A DNA stretch of 64,000 nt from Pseudarthrobacter oxydans (GCF_013314975.1 NZ_JABTYH010000007.1:1-64000), one strand, 5' to 3'. Positions 29,330 to 38,032 are shown, numbered from the stretch's first letter. The notes: generated by a model not told the origin, from the letters alone. A program made the numbers and translations.

Positions 29330-30028
29330 GTGCCTGCCGGCCTGACGGACGCAGGGGGTCGCGTGGTTGCATCAGGAATGGACGGTTCCGCCGGGTTGCT
29401 CCTGGTCGTCTCAGCCACCCTCTTAGGTCTGGCCTTATCTCCTCTTACCGAAAGCGCTATTGCACGGCGGCTTCCGCGGCTGGCCTGTCGTAATACCGCA
29501 CCCATAAGGATTACGACGGCGGTACTTACCGGCATTCTGTGCGGCGCCTTTACTTGGCGGCTAGGAATGGATCTTTCTCTCCCCGCATTTATTTTTCTGG
29601 CGGTCATCGGCGTTCAGCTGTCGCGGATCGATATCGCGCTGCATCTGCTGCCCAACCCGCTCGTACTCATACTTCTCGCCGGCGGCTTCTTTCTCTTGCT
29701 AATGCCAGGGCTGCTTAACCTGCAGGCCGATAACCTGCTTCGCTCGGTACTAGGAGCCCTGATTTTGTTTGCCGGTTACCTTATCCTGGGCCTTATCTCC
29801 CCCGGCGCCATCGGAATGGGCGACGTAAAGCTCGCTGCGCCAGTGGGCCTGTACCTCGGGTACCTAGGCTGGGGCCAACTGCTGTACGGCGGTCTCCTCT
29901 GCTTCATCTTTAACGGCCTTGTTACAGTCGCAGTCCTGAGCAAAAAAGGCCGGAAAGAAGCCACGGAAGTAGCTCACGGGCCCTCCATGCTCGGCGCCTT
30001 GGCGGGCACCTTGCTCTTCCTCCGGTAA
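29330..30028 (+). CDS. Prepilin peptidase (A24, TadV/CpaA type)
   Basis: Membrane aspartyl protease that removes the leader from Flp pilins and TadE/F-type pseudopilins. The 232-residue protein has six or more hydrophobic segments. The two catalytic aspartates are visible: Asp in SRIDIALHLLPN (about residue 101) and the GxGD motif in GAIGMGDVKLAAP (about residue 165). There is no N-terminal methylase domain. GTG at 29330 is supported by GGAGG 9 bases upstream. It is the only prepilin peptidase in the window and precedes two complete Tad loci, so it probably serves both. Confidence 0.85.
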   Translation: MPAGLTDAGGRVVASGMDGSAGLLLVVSATLLGLALSPLTESAIARRLPRLACRNTAPIRITTAVLTGILCGAFTWRLGMDLSLPAFIFLAVIGVQLSRIDIALHLLPNPLVLILLAGGFFLLLMPGLLNLQADNLLRSVLGALILFAGYLILGLISPGAIGMGDVKLAAPVGLYLGYLGWGQLLYGGLLCFIFNGLVTVAVLSKKGRKEATEVAHGPSMLGALAGTLLFLR

Positions 30029-30095
30029 CCGGGCTCTGGGAACCTTTAGGCTTTGCCCCTCCTCACAAACACCGCCCTCCAAGTAGCGGACCCAT

Positions 30096-30172
30096 GTACT
30101 CGCATACCTGCCTGAGTACTGTCGCCCACTTTCGAGTACGTACTTTTGGCGCACCTTGAAAAAGTCGAGTAC
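30096..30172 (+). promoter_or_regulatory. Cluster of four GAGTAC motifs upstream of flp1
   Basis: GTACTC at 30096-30101 and GAGTAC at 30114-30119, 30134-30139 and 30167-30172; three of the four read CGAGTAC on their strand. A plausible promoter (TTGAAA 30156-30161, 18-base spacer, CATTGT 30180-30185) has the last copy inside its spacer, as expected for an operator. The rest of the gap at 30029-30308 holds nothing else recognisable. Confidence 0.45.
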
Positions 30173-30308
30173 CACTACGCATTGTTGCCCTCACCCCCCG
30201 AATGACAATCTCTTATTAGCGAAGTCCAGCCGCTAGGGAATTATGGGGGCAGCTGGAAATTCGTTGAAATCAAACAAATCCAATTTCACCGAATTTAAGG
30301 AAATTACA

Positions 30309-30509
30309 ATGACTTCTCTCATGGTCTCAATGACTGCTTTCATCGCCGGTATCAAGGAGCGCTTCGAATCCGAGAAGGGCGCAACTGCGACGGAGTACTC
30401 ACTGCTGGTAGGACTTATTGCCCTTGTCCTTGTCGCCGGCGTCGGATTCTTCGGCGGAGAGCTGGACAAGTGGTTCAGCACCCTGGGCACCACGGTCGGC
30501 ACCTGGTAG
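30309..30509 (+). CDS. flp1: Flp/Fap-type pilin 1
   Basis: Type IVb pilin subunit, 66 residues. The cleavage region ESEKG|ATATEYSLLVG has Glu at +5 and Tyr at +6 of the mature form, the hallmark of Flp pilins, followed by the hydrophobic helix LIALVLVAGVGFFGG. The frame opens at 30243, but AAGGA 8 bases before the ATG at 30309 and the short leader decide the start. A strong hairpin follows at 30521-30554. The gene heads Tad locus 1. Confidence 0.9.
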   Translation: MTSLMVSMTAFIAGIKERFESEKGATATEYSLLVGLIALVLVAGVGFFGGELDKWFSTLGTTVGTW

Positions 30510-30520
30510 TCCAAAAGTTC

Positions 30521-30554
30521 ACGGTGTGCCGCGCCATATTGCGCGGCACACCGT
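30521..30554 (+). terminator. Hairpin between flp1 and tadE1 (attenuator or mRNA-stabilising)
   Basis: Perfect 14-base stem ACGGTGTGCCGCGC (30521-30534) / GCGCGGCACACCGT (30541-30554), 6-base loop. No U-tract follows (ACTCATCTC), so partial termination or 3'-end protection of the pilin mRNA is more likely than full stop. Confidence 0.6.
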
Positions 30555-30589
30555 ACTCATCTCAGCCGAAATTAGTCCAAGGGGTTCCT

Positions 30590-30988
30590 TTGAAACGCAG
30601 GCACAGCAGTCCGCCGGATGAAGAACGAGGTGCGGTGGCCGTCGAATTCGCTCTCATTGCTCCGATCCTCCTCGCTTTGATCATCGCCATCGTTGAGTTC
30701 GCAAACGCCTACAACATTCAAGTGTCGGTGACGCAAGCGTCTCGCGAGGCAGCCAGGACTATGGCCATCACGAAGGACTCAGCGCAAGCAACGGCTGCCG
30801 GCAAAGCCGGTGCTCCTTCGATTAACACCGGCCTGCTGACGTTCGACTATTCCGCGGCAGGTTGCCCTGCCACCACGCCCGCTCCAAACGCGACTGTCAC
30901 CGTGACTTACACCGGTACCTCGCTCACGGGGTTTTTCGGGTCCTCATTGACCCTGACAGGTAAAGGAGCCATGCAATGCGGTGGCTAA
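30590..30988 (+). CDS. tadE: TadE-like pseudopilin 1
   Basis: Minor pilin-like protein of the Tad system. EERG|AVAVEFALIAPILLALIIAIVEF matches the TadE/F processing site and transmembrane helix, with Glu at +5. The soluble part ends in a Cys pair region (GCPAT and MQCGG). The frame opens at 30470 within flp1, but a TTG at 30590 with AAGGGG 5 bases upstream gives a 132-residue protein with a normal short leader. The stop overlaps the next gene by 13 bases. Confidence 0.8.
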   Translation: MKRRHSSPPDEERGAVAVEFALIAPILLALIIAIVEFANAYNIQVSVTQASREAARTMAITKDSAQATAAGKAGAPSINTGLLTFDYSAAGCPATTPAPNATVTVTYTGTSLTGFFGSSLTLTGKGAMQCGG

Positions 30989-31944
30989 CTTCAAAATATA
31001 AGTTTCCTGAGCCAGATGAACAGGGCGCCGCGGGAGTGACAGTTGCTGTCATGATGGTGGTGCTCATTGGAGTTGGTGCCGTAGCCGTCGATGTTGGCCA
31101 GATATATGCGGAACGGGCGCAACTTCAGAATGGCGCCGACGCCGGGGCGCTGGCTGTCGCAGAGAGTTGTGACCCCGGGCCTTGCACAACTTCGCTGGCT
31201 GGCCCTTTGGCCAACGCCAACTCCAACGACGGTCTAAGTGATGCCACAGTCGACCTTAGTGTCGCCGGGCAGGTGACTGTAACTACGTCAACCAAAAGCG
31301 GGTCCTCTAGCTTCCTGACAAAGATGTTTGCCAGTGCCCTCAACGCGGGGCCCGTGACGGTCGGAGCGACCTCAACGGCTGCTTGGGGTTCGCCAGGATC
31401 CGGTCCCGCAGCTCTGCCGCTGACCTTCGCGCCGTGTCAGTTCGACGTAGACGGAGCCATCCACACAATCCTCACGCACGGCAGCGAAAGCTGTGTGAGC
31501 GACAGTCCTTCGGGAGCGCCAATCCCGGGCGGCTTCGAATGGCTCATCCCGGATTCCGGCGAATGCGAGGCAACCGTGCATCCGGATGACACGACGACAG
31601 CCGGTGTTGTAGATCCGTACGCAATATCAAAAACGGGCCTAAGTTTCCCATCGGAATGCAAGGACCTCATACCTACGTACCTGAACCAGGTAATCCTGTT
31701 TCCTGTCTTCTCATCCGTCGTAGGAACGGGCGCTAACGCGAAGTATTACATCAAAGGCTATGCAGCCTTCCTGCTCTTGGGCTACAGCTTTCCTGGATCA
31801 ACTGGGGGCGATCAAACGGGCCTCGGGGGAACGAACCGCGGAGTTCGGGGAAAGTTTGTCAGCTGGGTCGCCGATCCGGCGTTATACGGCGGTGGCGGTT
31901 ATTCCGGCGGAGGCGCCGAACTGCCACCACACCTCGTGAAGTAG
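30976..31944 (+). CDS. tadG: TadG-like pilus assembly protein 1 (Tad domain, PF13400-like)
   Basis: Membrane-anchored, mostly extracellular protein of 322 residues. The N-terminal helix GVTVAVMMVVLIGVGAVAVDVG followed by QIYAERAQLQNGADAGALA is the diagnostic Tad/TadG motif; unlike the pseudopilins it lacks Glu +5. The extracellular part carries several Cys (ESCDPGPC, APCQFD, SGECEA, SECKD) that could form disulfides and ends in a Gly-rich tail. A paralog lies at 38395. Confidence 0.8.
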   Translation: MRWLTSKYKFPEPDEQGAAGVTVAVMMVVLIGVGAVAVDVGQIYAERAQLQNGADAGALAVAESCDPGPCTTSLAGPLANANSNDGLSDATVDLSVAGQVTVTTSTKSGSSSFLTKMFASALNAGPVTVGATSTAAWGSPGSGPAALPLTFAPCQFDVDGAIHTILTHGSESCVSDSPSGAPIPGGFEWLIPDSGECEATVHPDDTTTAGVVDPYAISKTGLSFPSECKDLIPTYLNQVILFPVFSSVVGTGANAKYYIKGYAAFLLLGYSFPGSTGGDQTGLGGTNRGVRGKFVSWVADPALYGGGGYSGGGAELPPHLVK

Positions 31945-31966
31945 AAATCCACAAAAGGGGAAAGTT

Positions 31967-32749
31967 ATGAAAGCACGCCTACTGGGAGGCATCGCCGCAT
32001 TGGTTGTCGCAATCATAGGCACTGTCCTTCTCTTCAACTACGTGCAAGGGGCCGATCGCCGGGCTCTTGCCAACACAGAAACGGACGACGTCCTAGTGGT
32101 AAAGCAGGAGGTGGCGGCTGGCACTCCGGCCAGCCAACTCGGCCAGTACCTCATCACGAAGACTGTTCCGCGGACAGCGGTGGCCGAAGGCGTTGTTGAC
32201 GACCTGGGATCTCTTGGCTCGAAAGTAACGGCCGTTGCCCTGCAGCCTGGAGAACAACTGCTCAACAGCCGCATGGTGGACGCAAACGCGTTCCTGGGAC
32301 CCGCCCGGGTGGAGGTTCCCGAAGGACTACAGGAAATCACAGTTCGCCTCAGCATCGACCGGGTCGTTGGCGGCAAGATACAAGCCGGCGACACAGTGGG
32401 GGTCTTCATTTCGCTCGGCGACGCTGGCGGAGCTGAAGCGGAGGGTGGCAGCGGGACTCAGCTGACTTTCCACAAAGTCCTTGTGACGGCGGTCCAGTTC
32501 AGCTCAGGCCAGGCAGCGCAGACCCAGGGGGAGGCGACGCAAGCCAGCTCGCAGGGCGCCCTCAATGCAGACAGCCAGGCTAAGCAGACTTCAAGCGACT
32601 CCTACCTGATCACATTCGCCAGGAACGCCGTTGATGCTGAAAAACTGGTGTACGCCGCGGAATTCGGGAAGATCTACCTCTCGAAAGAGCCGGCGAGCGC
32701 CACCGAGGGCACCAGCGGAGTCGTCAACCAGACAAAGGTATTCCGATGA
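31967..32749 (+). CDS. cpaB: Flp pilus assembly protein CpaB/RcpC, locus 1
   Basis: A 260-residue protein with one N-terminal membrane anchor (LLGGIAALVVAIIGTVLLFNYV) and a SAF/RcpC-like periplasmic domain (VVKQEVAAGTPASQLGQYL; QPGEQLLNSRMV). In diderms CpaB helps the outer secretin; in this monoderm it probably links the pilus to the wall. A Gln/Ala/Ser-rich insert lies near residues 178-205. Its stop overlaps the next start by 4 bases. Confidence 0.85.
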   Translation: MKARLLGGIAALVVAIIGTVLLFNYVQGADRRALANTETDDVLVVKQEVAAGTPASQLGQYLITKTVPRTAVAEGVVDDLGSLGSKVTAVALQPGEQLLNSRMVDANAFLGPARVEVPEGLQEITVRLSIDRVVGGKIQAGDTVGVFISLGDAGGAEAEGGSGTQLTFHKVLVTAVQFSSGQAAQTQGEATQASSQGALNADSQAKQTSSDSYLITFARNAVDAEKLVYAAEFGKIYLSKEPASATEGTSGVVNQTKVFR

Positions 32750-33945
32750 GCCGCTTCATTTTGATCTCACCCTCCGTAGATTATGAACGCAAAGTTCGGG
32801 CTTCCGTAGCCCCCTTGAGTGGATCGCTTCAGTACTTCCAGGCGGCTTACCTGCCCGAATCCCCGGAGGACATCCTTCGGCAGCAAGCCGGCGAACCGCC
32901 CGAGGTCCTGATCCTTGGCCCCGGGCTGCCCCAGGATGAGGCACTGAAGTTCGCAGCCATCTTGGACCTGCAGTACCCCGAAATTAGCATTGTTTTGGCT
33001 GCGGACGACGACGGCGAGCTGGCACTGAACGCCATGCGTTCCGGCATCCGGGATCTCCTTCCGCCCTCGGCCGACATGGACCAGGTGAGGGCGTTGGTGG
33101 AACGCGCAAGCCTTGCTGCGGCTGGTCGTCGACGCGGACTGAGTCCCAACACGGCGGAACGTCCCACTACCGAGGGAGGCCGGGTTATCGCCGTCATGTC
33201 GCCCAAGGGTGGCGTTGGCAAAACAACGATCGCCAGCAACCTTGCCATCGGTCTGGGACAAATCGCTCCCATGAGCGTCGTTGTGGTGGATCTGGATCTC
33301 CAGTTCGGTGACATCGGCAGTGGTCTCATGTTGGAGCCCGACTTCACTATTACGGACGCAGTTGTTGGCGCGGCGAGCCAAGATGCCATGGTCCTCAAGA
33401 CTTACCTGACGCTGCACGCCGGCAACATCTACGTCCTCTGTGCCCCCCGCAACCCCATTGATATGGACAGGATTAGCGGCGAACACATCAGTCACCTCTT
33501 GCGCCAGCTCCGCGCCGAATTCCAGTACGTAGTGGTGGATACGGCTCCAGGGCTTGGTGAACACGTCCTCGCAACCCTGGAACAAGCAACAGATGCTGTT
33601 TGGGTTTGCGGCATGGACATTCCGAGCATTCGGGGTTTGCGAACGGGGTTCCAGATTCTTTCGGAGCTTGACCTGCTCCCAGATCACCGACACGTGATCC
33701 TCAACATGGCCGATCGCAAGACCGGCCTCACGGTTCAGGACGTAGAAGCGACAATCGGTGCTCCGGTAGACATAGTCCTTCCCCGTTCCAGGAATGTCCC
33801 CTTCTCCACTAACAAAGGCGTTCCCCTACTGCAGGACGGGAGTAGGGACCCGGCAGCGAAAGGCCTCAGGCAGCTGGTGGAGCGCTTCAAACCGAACTGG
33901 GAGGCTCCACGCAAGAAGCTGCACAGAAGGGCGGTAGTCCAGTGA
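32746..33945 (+). CDS. cpaE: CpaE/TadZ-like ATPase, locus 1
   Basis: MinD/ParA-type ATPase that positions the Tad machine. Residues 1-120 resemble a response-regulator receiver domain without the phospho-acceptor Asp (VLILGPGLP), as known for CpaE/TadZ. From residue 146 the ATPase domain follows: deviant Walker A SPKGGVGKTTIASN (about 152-165), VVVDLDLQFGDI, and YVVVDTAPGLGEH. ATGA overlaps join it to cpaB and cpaF. The protein has 399 residues. Confidence 0.88.
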   Translation: MSRFILISPSVDYERKVRASVAPLSGSLQYFQAAYLPESPEDILRQQAGEPPEVLILGPGLPQDEALKFAAILDLQYPEISIVLAADDDGELALNAMRSGIRDLLPPSADMDQVRALVERASLAAAGRRRGLSPNTAERPTTEGGRVIAVMSPKGGVGKTTIASNLAIGLGQIAPMSVVVVDLDLQFGDIGSGLMLEPDFTITDAVVGAASQDAMVLKTYLTLHAGNIYVLCAPRNPIDMDRISGEHISHLLRQLRAEFQYVVVDTAPGLGEHVLATLEQATDAVWVCGMDIPSIRGLRTGFQILSELDLLPDHRHVILNMADRKTGLTVQDVEATIGAPVDIVLPRSRNVPFSTNKGVPLLQDGSRDPAAKGLRQLVERFKPNWEAPRKKLHRRAVVQ

Positions 33946-35399
33946 CTCTCTCACATCGATTCGCGAAGTTGCGCGGCGACGAAATCGGCGGCCTTGAGGT
34001 GCCGGCCTCTTCCCCATCACAGCCACAGCCAGCTACACTCGGCGCCATCCAGCAGGCGCAGGCGACGCAGCAGGCTCAGGCCCCCGCTGTGATGGAGGTG
34101 ACCACCGGAAACGCCAGCGAAGCCTTGTCGGGTTTGAAAGAGCGTGCCAGCCAAGCACTGTACGAACGGCTGGGATCGCGAATCACCGACTCCTCCTTGG
34201 ACGAAACAGAGCTTCACCAGTTCGTCAAAGACGAACTGAAAGCCGTCGTCGATGAAGAGCAGGTCCCCCTGTCACAGGGCGAGCGCCAGCGGCTAACCCG
34301 GGAAATCATCGACGATGTCTTGGGCCATGGGCCGATGCAGCGTTATCTGGACGACCCTACAGTCACGGAAATCATGGTCAATCGGGCTGACCAAATCTAT
34401 GTGGAGCGTAACGGCCACTTGTTCCTCACGGATACCAAGTTCAGTTCCGAAGAGGCGCTGCGGCGAGTGATCGAACGCATCGTGACGCGCATCGGCCGGC
34501 GGATCGACGAGTCGTCGCCGCTCGTGGACGCCCGCCTGCCAGATGGTTCACGCGTGAACGCCATCATTCCGCCCCTGGCCGTCAATGGCGCGTCCCTCAC
34601 CATCCGAAAATTTGGCAGGGAGGCGCTGACTGTTCAAAAGCTGATCAGCTTTGGCAGCTTGTCCCCTGAGATGGCAGAGCTCTTGCAGGCATGCGTCCTC
34701 GCCAAGATGAACATCATCGTGTCAGGCGGTACGGGTACCGGAAAGACGACGATGCTGAACGTTCTCTCATCCTTCATTCCGGCCACGGACCGCATCGTCA
34801 CCATTGAGGACGCGGTTGAACTGCAACTCCAACAGGACCACGTCGTCAGGTTGGAGAGCCGGCCGGCAAACATCGAAGGCAAGGGCGAAGTTTCCATCCG
34901 TGATTTGGTGCGCAACTCTCTTCGCATGAGGCCAGACCGGATCGTTGTTGGTGAAGTCCGCGGTGGTGAGTCTTTGGACATGCTCCAGGCAATGAATACG
35001 GGCCACGATGGCTCGATCTCAACCGTCCACGCGAACTCCCCCAGGGATGCAGTGGCCCGGTTGGAGACCTTGGTCCTCATGGCGGGTATGGACCTTCCGC
35101 TTCGAGCCATCCGGGAGCAGATCGCATCAGCCGTAAACCTCATCGTGCATATTTCGCGGCTTCGTGACGGATCCCGGCGGGTAACGCACATCACGGAGGT
35201 CCAGGGAATGGAGGGAGACATCGTCACGCTTCAGGACGCCTTTGTCTTCGACTACTCGGCCGGCATAGATGCCAACGGACGTTTCCTGGGGAAGCCGATT
35301 CCCACGGGGGTGCGGCCACGCTTCACGGACCGTTTTGAGGAGCTCGGCATTAAGATCTCTCCCGCTGTATTCGGCGCTCAAGCGGTCAGGGGACGGTGA
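33942..35399 (+). CDS. cpaF: Tad secretion ATPase CpaF/TadA, locus 1
   Basis: Hexameric ATPase that powers pilin polymerisation. The 485-residue protein has a variable N-terminus, PTVTEIMVNRADQIYVERNG, Walker A SGGTGTGKTTMLN (about residues 261-273), an Asp box TIEDAVELQLQQ, Walker B DRIVVGEVRGGESLDML and the His box GHDGSISTVHANSPRDA. All motor motifs are intact. A closely related copy lies at 41404-42924. Confidence 0.93.
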   Translation: MTLSHRFAKLRGDEIGGLEVPASSPSQPQPATLGAIQQAQATQQAQAPAVMEVTTGNASEALSGLKERASQALYERLGSRITDSSLDETELHQFVKDELKAVVDEEQVPLSQGERQRLTREIIDDVLGHGPMQRYLDDPTVTEIMVNRADQIYVERNGHLFLTDTKFSSEEALRRVIERIVTRIGRRIDESSPLVDARLPDGSRVNAIIPPLAVNGASLTIRKFGREALTVQKLISFGSLSPEMAELLQACVLAKMNIIVSGGTGTGKTTMLNVLSSFIPATDRIVTIEDAVELQLQQDHVVRLESRPANIEGKGEVSIRDLVRNSLRMRPDRIVVGEVRGGESLDMLQAMNTGHDGSISTVHANSPRDAVARLETLVLMAGMDLPLRAIREQIASAVNLIVHISRLRDGSRRVTHITEVQGMEGDIVTLQDAFVFDYSAGIDANGRFLGKPIPTGVRPRFTDRFEELGIKISPAVFGAQAVRGR

Positions 35400-36352
35400 T
35401 GGAAGCTCCCGAAGCCCCAATGCTGATGTTCTTAGTGGGCGTGCTGATGATCCTTACTGCGATGACAGTTCTGTTCGTCGTCGTCCTCAAGCCCGGAAAC
35501 GCGATCCCCCTCTCGCGGCGTCGGCCGGACGTCGTCTCCGCCAGCTCAAGGCTGACCGTCCTAACCGATTCGGCGGTGGGGGCAATTAACAAGCAGCTGA
35601 AGGGAAAAAACGACTTCCTGGTAAGCCGGGAGAAACTCGAGCGGGCAGGCCTCAAAACCCAACCCGCCGACTTCCTGCTCATGATGGGTGCAGGCACGGT
35701 CGCTGGCAGCGTCTTCGGATTCCTTTTGGGTGGGCTGTTCTTCGCGATTCTGATGATCGCAGTCGTACCTGCCGGCATGATGGCTTACCTTTCCGTATTG
35801 ACCTCGCGCCGCAAGAGCAAGTTCGACGAGCAACTCCCCGACACACTGCAAATGCTGACGGGGAGCATGCGGGCAGGGCACAGCCTCATGCGGGCAATTG
35901 ATGCTTCGGCTCGGGAGACGGATGCTCCAATGTCCGAGGAGCTTAGCCGAATCGTCAACGAAACCAGGATCGGGCGGGACCTTCGGGAGTCCATGATCGA
36001 CGTCTCCGCACGTACGGGCAGTGAGGACTTTGCATGGATCTCCCAGGCCATCGAGATACATCGGGAAGTGGGCGGTGACCTTGCTGAAGTGCTTGACCAC
36101 GTGGGTGAGACCATCCGGGATCGGAATCAGATCAGACGCCAGGTCAAAGCCCTCAGCGCAGAAGGAAAGATGTCGGCGGCGGTTCTCATGGGACTCCCGG
36201 TGGTGCTTTTCTTCGCTCTGATCCTGATCAACGCGCAGTACGCCAAGACGTTCACTAGCACGGTCCCAGGATTCCTCATGCTTGGCGCCGCAGCTGTGAT
36301 GCTTACAGCCGGCGGCTTCTGGCTCAGCCGCTTGATCAAACCGAAGTACTAG
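35396..36352 (+). CDS. tadB: Tad platform protein TadB, locus 1
   Basis: Inner-membrane protein of the T2SSF/GspF family, 318 residues; with TadC it forms the platform that couples CpaF to the pilus. N-terminal TM (MFLVGVLMILTAMTVLFVVVL), two central TMs, then the cytoplasmic F domain FDEQLPDTLQMLTGSMRAGHSLMRAID and ALSAEGKMSA, and two C-terminal TMs. The start is GTG at 35396 or ATG at 35399, both overlapping the cpaF stop. Confidence 0.88.
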   Translation: MMEAPEAPMLMFLVGVLMILTAMTVLFVVVLKPGNAIPLSRRRPDVVSASSRLTVLTDSAVGAINKQLKGKNDFLVSREKLERAGLKTQPADFLLMMGAGTVAGSVFGFLLGGLFFAILMIAVVPAGMMAYLSVLTSRRKSKFDEQLPDTLQMLTGSMRAGHSLMRAIDASARETDAPMSEELSRIVNETRIGRDLRESMIDVSARTGSEDFAWISQAIEIHREVGGDLAEVLDHVGETIRDRNQIRRQVKALSAEGKMSAAVLMGLPVVLFFALILINAQYAKTFTSTVPGFLMLGAAAVMLTAGGFWLSRLIKPKY

Positions 36353-36362
36353 GAGGGTCGAC

Positions 36363-37235
36363 ATGTCACCCATGGCGCTTGGGGCAATTCTGGCCATAAT
36401 TCTGCCCATCACGTACCTGGTATGGTCCGTCGCGGCAACTGACAGGGTTGCCTTGCGAAACATCCAAGCCAATCTTGGTCAGCGCGCAAGGAATGCGGCG
36501 CCGCAGAACCTCGCGGCAGAGTTCGGCGCTATTGCACGCAAAGCCACGCCAGTAGGCTACGTTGCCTGGCTCGACAAGCAGCTGGCGGCCGTAGGCCGAC
36601 CAAAGGATTGGCCGCTGGAGCGGCTACTGATTGTGAAGCCAACGCTGGCGCTCGGCGCCGGCGTCCTTGGGCTCCTCAACTTCCTCGCCTCACCGGCACC
36701 CGCACGCTTTGCAGTTCTTGTCGCGGCGCTGGCGTTCGGGTACTTCGCACCGGACCTACTGGTACGCACCAATGCTGAGAAGCGGAGGGCGAAAATTCGC
36801 CAGGAGCTGCCGAATACCCTGGACCAGATGCTGATCTCGGTGCAGGCGGGCCTGGGATTCGAGGCTGCGATGGCCCGCACCGCCCAAAATGGCAGCGGAC
36901 CGCTGGCGGATGAGATGACCCGCACTTTGCAGGATATGCAGGTGGGACGTTCCCGCAAGGAGGCCTACCTGGCAATGTCTGATCGCGTCGACGTACCCGA
37001 CCTTCGTTCCTTCATTCGGGCCATTGTCCAAGCCGATGCGTACGGCATTGCCATCGCAAAGGTATTGAAGGTTCAGGCCCACGAGATGAGGCTTAAGCGC
37101 CGGCAACGGGCCGAGGAACACGCGATGAAGATTCCAGTGAAGATCCTCTTTCCTCTTATCTTCTTTATTTTTCCGACCCTCTTCATCATCCTGCTGGGGC
37201 CGGCCGTCATGAACATCGTCGCCGCCTTTTCCTAG
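36363..37235 (+). CDS. tadC: Tad platform protein TadC, locus 1
   Basis: Second GspF-type platform protein, 290 residues: N-terminal TM, a central TM pair around residues 90-125, the F domain ELPNTLDQMLISVQAGLGFEAAM with QDMQVGRSRKEAYLAM, and C-terminal hydrophobic segment LFPLIFFIFPTLFIILLGP. AGGAGG lies 7 bases before the ATG. Followed after 8 bases by a second Flp pilin. Confidence 0.88.
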   Translation: MSPMALGAILAIILPITYLVWSVAATDRVALRNIQANLGQRARNAAPQNLAAEFGAIARKATPVGYVAWLDKQLAAVGRPKDWPLERLLIVKPTLALGAGVLGLLNFLASPAPARFAVLVAALAFGYFAPDLLVRTNAEKRRAKIRQELPNTLDQMLISVQAGLGFEAAMARTAQNGSGPLADEMTRTLQDMQVGRSRKEAYLAMSDRVDVPDLRSFIRAIVQADAYGIAIAKVLKVQAHEMRLKRRQRAEEHAMKIPVKILFPLIFFIFPTLFIILLGPAVMNIVAAFS

Positions 37236-37243
37236 GAGGAATT

Positions 37244-37456
37244 ATGAATCGTCTGACTGTGATCGTGCTCCGGGTGGCCGCGTGGTTCACCCGCCTGAGC
37301 GACCAGGAACGCGGCGCCACCGCGACGGAGTACAGCATCCTCACTGGGTTCATAGCAATGGTGATTGTCGCCGGTGTGGGTCTGTTCGGGACCTCACTCA
37401 ACTTGTTTTTCGGCTTCCTCACCACTGGCGTGAAGACTGCTCTCGGTATCCCATAG
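37244..37456 (+). CDS. flp2: Flp/Fap-type pilin 2
   Basis: Short type IVb pilin, 70 residues: QERG|ATATEYSILTGFIAMVIVAGVG with Glu +5 and Tyr +6. The leader is longer than that of flp1 (about 26 residues). TAGGAGGAATT precedes the ATG. Placement at the end of locus 1, just before a strong terminator, differs from flp1 and flp3, which head their loci; it may be a minor or alternative subunit. Confidence 0.85.
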   Translation: MNRLTVIVLRVAAWFTRLSDQERGATATEYSILTGFIAMVIVAGVGLFGTSLNLFFGFLTTGVKTALGIP

Positions 37457-37493
37457 TCTTCCCGCCGCAGCGCCGCCAGGCGCCCCACATACC

Positions 37494-37530
37494 GGACCCC
37501 CTCGGCACCCAGAACCGAGGGGGTCCGCTT
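37494..37530 (+). terminator. Terminator of Tad locus 1
   Basis: Perfect 12-base stem GGACCCCCTCGG (37494-37505) / CCGAGGGGGTCC (37515-37526), 9-base loop, followed by GCTTGTGTGTT. It separates the two Tad loci. The remainder of the gap to 37718 should hold the locus 2 promoter, but no clear boxes stand out. Confidence 0.8.
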
Positions 37531-37718
37531 GTGTGTTCACGGACTTGAGAAATCCAGCGTTAGCGCAGCAAGGACCCAGCAAAAACGCAGGAGAAATACA
37601 CCGTGTAAAGCCTTTGCGCAGGATGCTCCAAGATCCGGGATTAGTGGCAGATCTGCTTGCTAACTTCGTTTCAGTGCTGGTGCAGGGCCAGCCATCCCCG
37701 TCTCGCTCAGGAGTACAA

Positions 37719-37937
37719 ATGCTTTCTCTCATCGCTACCCTTCAGACCCTCGGTTTCAACCTCAAGAACCGACTCAACGAAGAAAAGGGTGCCACCGCCG
37801 TTGAATACGGCATCATGGTCGGCCTCATCGCAGTCGTCATCATCGTTGCTGTCAGCACCCTGGGCGGCACCCTCGACGGCTTCTTCGACTCCGTCAACAA
37901 TGAGCTCGCCCCTGCCGCCCCGGTTGTAGGCGGCTAA
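37719..37937 (+). CDS. flp3: Flp/Fap-type pilin 3
   Basis: Type IVb pilin of 72 residues heading Tad locus 2. EEKG|ATAVEYGIMVGLIAVVIIVAV has Glu +5 and Tyr +6; the mature tail ends in an Ala/Pro-rich segment. The frame opens at 37533, but CAGGAG 5 bases before the ATG at 37719 and the short leader set the start. Its closest parallel in layout is flp1: pilin, hairpin, tadE. Confidence 0.9.
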   Translation: MLSLIATLQTLGFNLKNRLNEEKGATAVEYGIMVGLIAVVIIVAVSTLGGTLDGFFDSVNNELAPAAPVVGG

Positions 37938-37949
37938 ATCTTTCGACCC

Positions 37950-37976
37950 CGGTTCCGGCCCCCCATATCGGAACCG
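37950..37976 (+). terminator. Hairpin between flp3 and tadE2
   Basis: Perfect 8-base stem CGGTTCCG (37950-37957) / CGGAACCG (37969-37976), 11-base loop, no U-tract. Same position as the hairpin after flp1 though shorter and unrelated in sequence. Confidence 0.45.
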
Positions 37977-38032
37977 CACCGCCTCAAAGAAGCAGGCACA
38001 GAACACGAGTCATCCTAGAGGAGGTGCAGCAG

